Below are positions 6,388 through 12,278 of a DNA stretch of 12,278 nucleotides, one piece after another; within the stretch, counting starts at the first letter, position 1, and each line of letters begins with the position of its first letter. The stretch spans positions 1 through 12,278 of the forward strand of contig JADNRX010001238.1 of NCBI GenBank assembly GCA_015501595.1, in the 5' to 3' direction. Source of the DNA: Hymenopellis radicata. Lineage: Eukaryota; Basidiomycota; Agaricomycetes; Agaricales; Physalacriaceae. The notes beneath the pieces are model-generated. The model had not been told where the DNA came from. It was given only the letters and a program-made list of their open reading frames with translations, and made no database searches. The position numbers were made by a program, and so were the translations under genes.

Positions 6388-9300
6388 CTATGAGTCGGAC
6401 AATATATCGTCAATGGATTTGTTCAAAAAGTCCTTTCGGGATGCAAGGTCCGCCACGGGGTAGCGCGCCATGATGGCCTCGCGGGCGGTTCTGGGGATGC
6501 GTCAGTACGATGGCCCCAGAAATACGAGCAGCTTACTTCTTCGACACGGTCATCAAGTCCTGCGTGCTCAGATAGTTCCTCAACGCGTTGACGAGCTCCT
6601 CGTCCGATGGATTAGGGTTGTTGCTCGGGCCAGATGCGAACGGATTGACAGTCGTCGCCATGGAGAACGTCGACATCCGGTTGTCTCCCCCACCGCCCAT
6701 CGCTGCAGGCATCATCGGCGGCGCGAACATGTTCGAGTTGCCAGAGTGCACGCTCCCGCCAGTGAACATCGGGTTCATGCTCATCATCGTGTTGCGAGGC
6801 GCGCCCATCGGCGGCATCATACCGTACCCCATCCCCGGCATACCCATACCAAGACTGCCCGCCGTGTTCTGATAACCCAATGGCTGCATGGGCCCATGTC
6901 CATAGTCCGAACCATGCACCGAGCCGCCGGAGAAGGGCATCTGCGGGAGCTGAGGCATGCCACCGTACTGCGACTGCTGGGCGGCGCGTTGGGACATGTT
7001 GCTGATGGACGGTTGGCTTCCAAGTTGACGGACGTTCGGGTTCGAACTGTTGTTCATCGTCAAGTTCGTGTCGCGGTAGTAGTCGCCAGATTGAGATCCT
7101 GGTTGGTATTGATGGTGGGATTCGTCGCGGGAGGGTGGTGCGTGCGAGCGCGAACGAGATTTGCTGTCGTAGCCCGTGTCGTCCGAATGCCTCGAACCAG
7201 TCTCCCAAGCCTCGGCCTCGTATTCTGCAAAAGAGTTTAGTAACCTAGACGAGGTGCAACGAACAACGCACCGCTAAACTTCTTCAATGGGATCATAGAC
7301 TCGTCAAACTTTTCATCCTCGTTGATGATGACCTTCTTTTCCTTGCCCTCGCCAACAACAAGACGGGTATTACCCCACGAGAACTCGTCCATGCACCAGA
7401 ACGAATAGATCGGTAAAAAGAAGCCGTAGATAGGGTATCTGCACCACAGTTAGCAATGAATCCAGGTAGGCAGCGGCAACGTACGAAAGGATATATACGA
7501 CCATCCAACCTATAAGCATAAACTCCCGTTTGAGAAGGAAAATGATCATCTAGGACGACATCAATCAATTGTCGCTGTAATAAAGCACGACTTACTTGCA
7601 AACCGTAGACGACAGCCAACATGATAATAGCGATCTGTGGGAATGCAGAAGCACCAATCGACACAACGATGATGAGGTATAACAGCTAAAGAACAAATGA
7701 GTCCTCGAAACGGTCCCACACCGAAAAGACATACGTAAACGACGGTTGAAGGTAGAATCTATGATTGGTTAGACAATGCGAAAGTCAAGAAGAGGAGACT
7801 TACGAGTGTAGACAAAAGATCTATAAACACAAAGAAGCGCATCGAGAAACAGCAGAACCCAAACAACTCTGGCAGCAACACCAACTCGCACAGATTGTGC
7901 ACCGTCGAGTTGATCCACCGACGTCGCTGCGAGAACAAAACCCGCCAGGCCTCTGGTGCAATAGTATGCGCAGTCGCATCGCCAACAAACTTGGTCTTGA
8001 ACGTGGGGAAATGCTTCATCAACAGCGTGGTCAGGAATCGATCCTCTCCCAACGAGAACAAGTTCTTCTTGTGGAGGGTGTCGACGTTGGGCTCTGCGTA
8101 CTCGTCGATGATGCGGTTAGAGATGATGATGGGTCGCCCCTTGTCCGCCGTCCGGATACGATACAAACTGAAACAACCGGGCAAGCAAGTTACGGAGCCG
8201 AACAAACTCTCAAACGCCTTTGACAGATGGTGGGAGATGTAGTATTCGTAGACCTGGATCATCGTCCACCAAGAGTGGTCCTCGTTGGCGACCTTTGTCT
8301 CGCCACAGACACCGATGATGCTAGAGTCGTCGGCGGCAGAGGCAACCAGTCGGTTAAGAGACTCGGGGGTGACGGTCTGCAGCAGCACGTCAGAAAACGA
8401 GCAGTGGACACAAAACAACACATACCGTATCAGCATCGACAGTAAAGATGTACTCGTAAAAGGCCGGGTCAATCCCAATGATGTTACGCATCTGGTGGTA
8501 AATCTCCAACTCGAGCGGTGACATGGCAGCGTCAAAGTGCACGCGATTCAGATAGTGCATGAGCAAAATCTGACTGTCTCGTTTCCCGCGATTACCAGGC
8601 CGGGAGCGCTCGGTCGGTTTGCCAACCTTGACGATCACCATATACCTAGAACAGGATATGAGTACCTCAACCAAGAGTAGTTGATGACTTACGGTACGAC
8701 ATGTCCTTCAAACTCGTAGAGACCGGAATACACCTTTCCGTAATTCAACGCCTTTGATGCCTCTCCGACCGACTTGAACAGCAGCGGCTCCGGATCGAGC
8801 TTGGGATCGATACCAAGGATGTCCAACACGATACGAGGCGTAGTCCGGTCGTTCCCGCTTCCAATAATATTTCCATCGCAGATGATGAAGATGAGCTTCC
8901 GCTTATCGTCGTAATTCAGCGCGGCAAGAGAGTCCACCGTGCGGCGCAACGAATCCTCGCCCTCGGTATAACACGGTACCTGGCAGATGACGAACTTGTC
9001 TTGCAACTCGGGATTACGCTTGCCACCGAGTTGAAGCGCAGCCAGGACTAGAAAGAAGAGACATTAGCGCGAGGATATTCGAATATAAATTAAACGTACA
9101 CTTCAAACCCATAGACGCCATCATGATACCCGAAAAGGTGAGCAGCATGTAGTTCTGGACCTGGCAGCGGGCAGTTTTGCGAAAGTCGGTCATCCCGACG
9201 TAGAACGCGTTGTCCAAACAGTTCATGTTCTGGTCCCGGTACGTCGAGTTCAAGCCGCCAAGGGCCTCGTTCAACGGCTTGGTAACATCTTGGCCAGACT

Positions 9301-12230
9301 GCTGCTTGAAAACATCCTCAACATCGGAGGACAAGAACTTGTAGTCGGTATTGGTCGAAAAGGTCGTCTGAGTGTTAAAGTAATCCGTCAAGTCATAGAC
9401 GTTATTCTCGTAGATACCCCAGATCCTGGAGGAATAAGAACAATGGTCAAAACGAACTGGAAGGAACGTACTTTTCCATCTCTTGGCTCGCAGCATCCGC
9501 TTTGATGGTCGATGGAGTCCAGACGAGCGGCCCCTTGTAATACTTTTTCATCTTTGGCTGGAATGTGTTTGTATACCAATCCGTATTCGCGAGCTTGCTG
9601 TCAGTATACGACGTGAGCTTGCCCGACGTATGATCCGCAGTGGGCGCAATGTCCGAAAAGTTCTTGGGTGTGATGGCGAGTGTATCGTCGGACACCAGCC
9701 CGTCGCACCCAAGCGTCAAGGGCACAGGAAAGTAATACGTCATGTCCGAGCCAGCCAGCGATTCCAGCGAATCAACCCCGTTACTGGCCATGCCTGAAAC
9801 ATCGCTGTGGTCGCCTTGGACAAAGTTGGTCATGTCGTAGACCTTGCCTTGCACCGACACCCACCAATCGTTGGTGGCAGTATGCTGAGCCACCTCGGTG
9901 GTCGCCCATGCCTTGTCGTAGTTTGGACACAAGAGCTTCCCAAACTCGACGATATAGAAGATGACGATGCCGTTGAAGAGGAGGATGAGCCAAAAGATGG
10001 TGAGCTTTTCGCGCCAGGCGAGGCGGATATCTGGGCGCTTCATGCGACCAATGATGCGGAGCGCGAAATTCGGTATGAGCCACGTGCAGAGCCACACGAT
10101 GCGTAGCCACCATCGCCGTGTCCGCGAGGTAGGAACCTCCTCGACCGCATTGGGAGCATCCTTGACGACAAGACCCTCCTTGCCAACTAGAACGTGAATG
10201 AGAATACGGACCCTCGACCAGATGAAAACTTACGAGCAGTATACGGCGGCGCGTCGCCATGCTGACTCTCCTTCACATCCCACTGAGTCGAATCATTCCA
10301 CCCATCATCACCGCCACCCCTCGCTCCATCCGCCATGTTGGGGGTATGTAGCCCGCCCTGAGCATACGGCCCGACATTTGGATCCCGATATTGCGTCCCA
10401 TTGGTACCCGTCCTCGTCAACAACAAATCATCCGCACTCTCTCCCATAGGGCCCTGCCCTTCCTGGTGTGTATACTCCGTCCCGTCATCCGGCGCGACGC
10501 TCCCATCTTCATCATCAGCCATTCCGCCCTCAGCCATCATCCGCCTCGCGTCCTTCTCATGGGCGCGTAAAGGATCTTCGACCATCTTCCACGCGCTATA
10601 AGACAGCCAGATCATCCTATGTCCGAGCGCAAAGTCTACGCCCTCCTTCCATCCGTTAGCACGAGCGCATTGGGTAACCCGCTCAGTAACGGAACCCTGC
10701 ATGGTTGGAACGTAGCGCTCGCAAAACTCGGCTACCTCGTAGTCGGCGACGTACTCTGCGGAGCGCCGAGACGCCAAATCCGGGAGTAAGAGGGAGCGAA
10801 TCTGTGCCTTGACACGGCGCTTGTCGAAAGAGTTGGACGACCCAGAGTCGTTTGGACGTATACACGAGAGGGTCCAGAGGTGGGCATTGTCGATGGTGGA
10901 GAGAAGGTTTGATAGCGCAAAGTTGATCTGAGTGGTGACGGGGTATGTCTTCTGGCGATCGAGTTCGAGGCTTCCTCTGCAGGAGGCGAGTATGAGGAAA
11001 TGGTAGTGGGAGAGCGGAGGGGAAGAGAGGAGACCTGGGCCTGAACAACGATGCTCTCATCACGGTTGTGCTTCTCGGCAGCCAACGACGGGCCAGAGAA
11101 GAGCTTGGCAACGAAAGCTTCGGTCGAGTTGCGAAGTAGCGGTACAAATGCGGAATCCAAAAGATCTGCATCCTTCTCAATGAAGCGGGTTATGTCGTAC
11201 GACACCTGGCCGGCGTAGTGATTGATACCGAAAAGAGTGCGATCCGCCTGGCCGCCGACACTGGGGCTGGCAACGAAGGAAGCGTGTACACCAAACTTGG
11301 TCGCCAGGTCCTGCAGTAGATCCTCGTTTCTGTGGTCGTCGCCTTTGCCGGATTTGAATGATGAACAGGCCTTGGCTACGACACCCAAGAGACCACCCGG
11401 TTTCCGCTGCACCCGCTCCTCAACCTGCGGGCCTCTAAGCAGTTCGACACAGGCGAGGTTGTCCATGGTCTGGATCTGAGGTAGGGCAATTCCATCGCCA
11501 ATGATCTGACCGTTATATCCAACGCTATCCTCGAAAATATATCGCTGGACGTAAGAGTGTAGGATCTCCTCTGCAAAATTGATGGCAAACTCGTCAAACC
11601 CGTTCTGACCGTATACAGCGACGAGTGGAGCCTGGCCTCCCAAGGACATGGACTGAGTGCCAGAAGCACCGCGGGTCTGGAAGCCAGGCTGGTCGAGGAT
11701 GACGATTTGGGAGGCGGGTGGTGCGTCCTTTGAACTGGGAGCGAGCTTGTGGTTGATAGTCTCGACAACAAATGCGAAGAGAATGGCGTATAAATCGCGA
11801 AACAAACTTGTCGCGCTGGTGGCACTCTGCTCTGCATTGAGGAGAACAGTGTAGAGTTCCTTGCGGACGTAGCTGGTCTTGTTTGTCAGCGTCTGGCTGA
11901 GGTCCTCCGAGCTGACGCCGAGCAAGCGTGAGACATGATCTAAAACGGGTGCGTTGGAAATGTACGCCGCGTAATCGTGCTGGTCGCCGTCGAGGAACTG
12001 GAGGTTGCCGAGCTCGAGTATTGCAATAATGAGGGTGAAAATGGAAGTGATGGCTTTGGGCTTGAAGCCGAGAGAGCGCATGGACTGCCGAAGCTCGCCC
12101 ATGGCAATGGAATCATCGCTGAATGGGCCGGAGGGGAGGCGGTAGGTACCCGATGAGGCGAGGAGGGCGTAGTCAGACATGTCCTCGATATTAAGAGAAT
12201 CACGTTCCGCGGATGTTGCGCCTGCGAGAA
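6388..12230 (-). CDS. Myosin motor-containing chitin synthase, class V type (5' partial)
   Basis: This gene codes for a membrane glycosyltransferase that polymerises UDP-GlcNAc into cell-wall chitin. Family members (Aspergillus CsmA, Ustilago Mcs1) act at hyphal tips and septa. Exons read from the splice signals are complement of 11035-12230, 10234-10951, 9472-10186, 9100-9425, 8693-9047, 8426-8645, 7804-8376, 7735-7758, 7596-7685, 7485-7549, 7272-7438, 6537-7224 and 6388-6490, ending in TAG at 6388-6390. About 1746 residues are visible, counting from the codon split at 12230. Domain order is motor fragment, membrane pair, cytochrome b5-like, GT2 core with VDAD (about residue 1173), CLPGCF (1241), GEDR (1287) and QRRRW (1327), more membrane segments, low-complexity linker and DEK_C. 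The reading enters from an intron whose acceptor is at 12231-12232, so the start codon and motor P-loop lie outside. The DEK_C tail argues for class V rather than class VII. The 10952-11034 junction is uncertain. Confidence 0.95.
6391..6612 (-). other. DEK_C domain at the C terminus
   Basis: The tail reads [20 protein letters not shown], then continues after the last intron (6491-6536, 46 nt) as [15 protein letters not shown] and ends [12 protein letters not shown] before TAG. This helical domain typically ends class V myosin chitin synthases and is absent from class VII. In the related DEK protein it binds nucleic acid; its role in chitin synthases is not clear. The intron falls inside the domain, after the second base of a Lys codon, and its donor GTAAGC creates an in-frame TAA if not spliced. 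Confidence 0.85.
6612..7224 (-). other. Low-complexity linker of the chitin synthase
   Basis: About 200 residues lie between the membrane region and the DEK_C tail. The first part is rich in Ser, Arg, His and Tyr ([16 protein letters not shown]). The rest is rich in Met, Gly, Pro, Gln and Asn, with runs such as [18 protein letters not shown]. It is probably disordered. Such linkers differ widely between species, so this part carries little family signal and is read only because the frame is open and leads into DEK_C. Confidence 0.8.
7272..9047 (-). other. Chitin synthase catalytic core (GT2) and C-terminal membrane region
   Basis: The core spans several exons. It starts with [14 protein letters not shown] and [16 protein letters not shown] (about 8945-9047), then has [20 protein letters not shown] across the 8646-8692 intron. 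Next come FTVDADT at 8426-8446 (metal and UDP-sugar binding aspartates), [18 protein letters not shown] (GEDR at 8038-8049, catalytic Asp) and QRRRW at 7915-7929 (acceptor site and processivity). Below 7825 the reading turns strongly hydrophobic (FIDLLSTL through YLLYLIIVV and GWMVVYIL), forming the membrane helices of the chitin channel, and ends with the conserved DEFSWGNTR. All expected catalytic motifs are intact. Confidence 0.93.
7735..7758 (-). other. 24-nt micro-exon of the chitin synthase
   Basis: It codes for eight residues, ILPSTVVY, within a membrane helix. It lies between a 45-nt intron (7759-7803, donor GTAAGT, acceptor CATAG) and a 49-nt intron (7686-7734, donor GTATGT, acceptor TTTAG). 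Both junctions are phase 0. Including it gives the continuous helix [24 protein letters not shown], which fits the family, so it is unlikely to be intronic. Confidence 0.85.
9801..10112 (-). other. Transmembrane pair and cytochrome b5-like domain
   Basis: This lies within the chitin synthase. A hydrophobic segment at about 10050-10112 ([17 protein letters not shown]) and another at 9942-10004 ([21 protein letters not shown] region) are separated by a short basic loop. A cytochrome b5-like fold follows, with [16 protein letters not shown] and a candidate heme-ligand His at 9807-9809 in GDHSD. A related second stretch ([16 protein letters not shown]) begins the next exon at 9425. This arrangement between motor and catalytic core is standard for the family. 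Heme binding itself is not shown by the sequence. Confidence 0.8.
10690..12230 (-). other. Myosin motor-like domain, C-terminal part
   Basis: This is part of the chitin synthase. A switch II-like DQPGFQ lies at 11677-11694 (myosins have DIFGFE). A relay-helix-like stretch containing [13 protein letters not shown] follows at about 11540-11610. HYAGQVSYD (from 11220 downwards) matches the HYAG-V-Y motif, and IRPNDSG with [10 protein letters not shown] (about 10800-10870) corresponds to the conserved end of the motor. The ATP-binding P-loop and switch I should lie upstream of the window. In this family the motor is divergent and thought to help localise the enzyme on actin. Whether it is active cannot be judged without its N-terminal half. 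Confidence 0.85.
10952..11034 (-). other. Uncertain junction in the motor: 83-nt intron or frameshift
   Basis: Reading down from 12230, the frame is clearly coding to about 11000 ([14 protein letters not shown]). Below about 10975 the coding frame is a different one ([14 protein letters not shown]). No GT-AG intron lies between these two stretches. A GT at 11034 (CAG/GTCTCC) paired with an AG at 10952-10953 (GCCAG/AAGACA) gives an 83-nt intron that restores frame. It would, however, remove the PLRSPT and LELDRQ parts, and it is much longer than the other introns (45-52 nt). The alternative is one base missing near 10970-10990, as a sequencing error or a real mutation. Confidence 0.6.
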
Positions 12231-12278
12231 CTGATAAAAGATATGGTATGAGCGCTCCTCGTGAGCAAGGCGGTTTTA

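Noticed and set aside
6470..7240. 256-codon open frame on the plus strand
   Set aside because: It lies antisense to the chitin synthase linker and DEK_C exons. It is Arg/His-rich, as expected from the opposite strand of GC-rich coding sequence, and shows no domain signal.
8377..8425. Continuing the open frame through this stretch as coding sequence
   Set aside because: It has a GTATGT donor and CTGCAG acceptor 49 nt apart. Removing it joins VDADT to TVTPES as the family requires.
7765..8521. Several plus-strand open frames across the catalytic region
   Set aside because: They are antisense shadows of the conserved chitin synthase exons, which carry every catalytic motif on the minus strand.

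Overview
The window looks like nuclear DNA of a filamentous fungus, most likely a basidiomycete. The evidence is one large gene cut by eleven clear introns of only 45-52 bp, with donors such as GTAAGT, GTACGT and GTATGT and CTAAC-like branch sites, coding for a myosin-motor chitin synthase. The species cannot be named from the sequence alone.

Right half (6388-12230, minus strand): a class V-type chitin synthase with its 5' end beyond the window. In protein order it has the C-terminal part of a myosin-like motor, a linker, two membrane segments, a cytochrome b5-like domain, the GT2 chitin synthase core (VDAD, CLPGCF, GEDR, QRRRW), a membrane-rich region that includes a 24-nt micro-exon, a Met/Gly/Pro/Gln-rich linker and a C-terminal DEK_C domain. 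All junctions keep frame except one place in the motor (about 10952-11034), which needs either an unusually long 83-nt intron or a one-base frameshift.

Left half (1-6387): gene-poor and full of short non-autonomous DNA transposons whose ends and target duplications can be read directly. Two are hAT-like (8-bp duplications, related TIRs starting TAGA and containing TGCCACG): 24-1234 and 2612-3027. Four are TA-target elements with TIRs of the CTGTAC type: 3428-3669, 4767-5021, 5217-5597 and a copy of the 4767 element that begins at 5209 and ends at 5846. The 5217-5597 element lies inside that last copy. Once the insert and one TA are removed, the host copy is 255 bp, the same length as its intact sister.

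The larger hAT-like element carries an unusual internal series of at least ten perfect or near-perfect hairpins between 612 and 1170. Between and beside the hAT-like elements are plus-strand stretches that look like exons of an unidentified spliced gene (about 1736-2566 and 3145-3335). They may be remnants of one gene now interrupted by the 2612-3027 element.

No tRNA, rRNA, CRISPR array or transposase gene was recognised. The mobile elements appear to depend on transposases encoded elsewhere.
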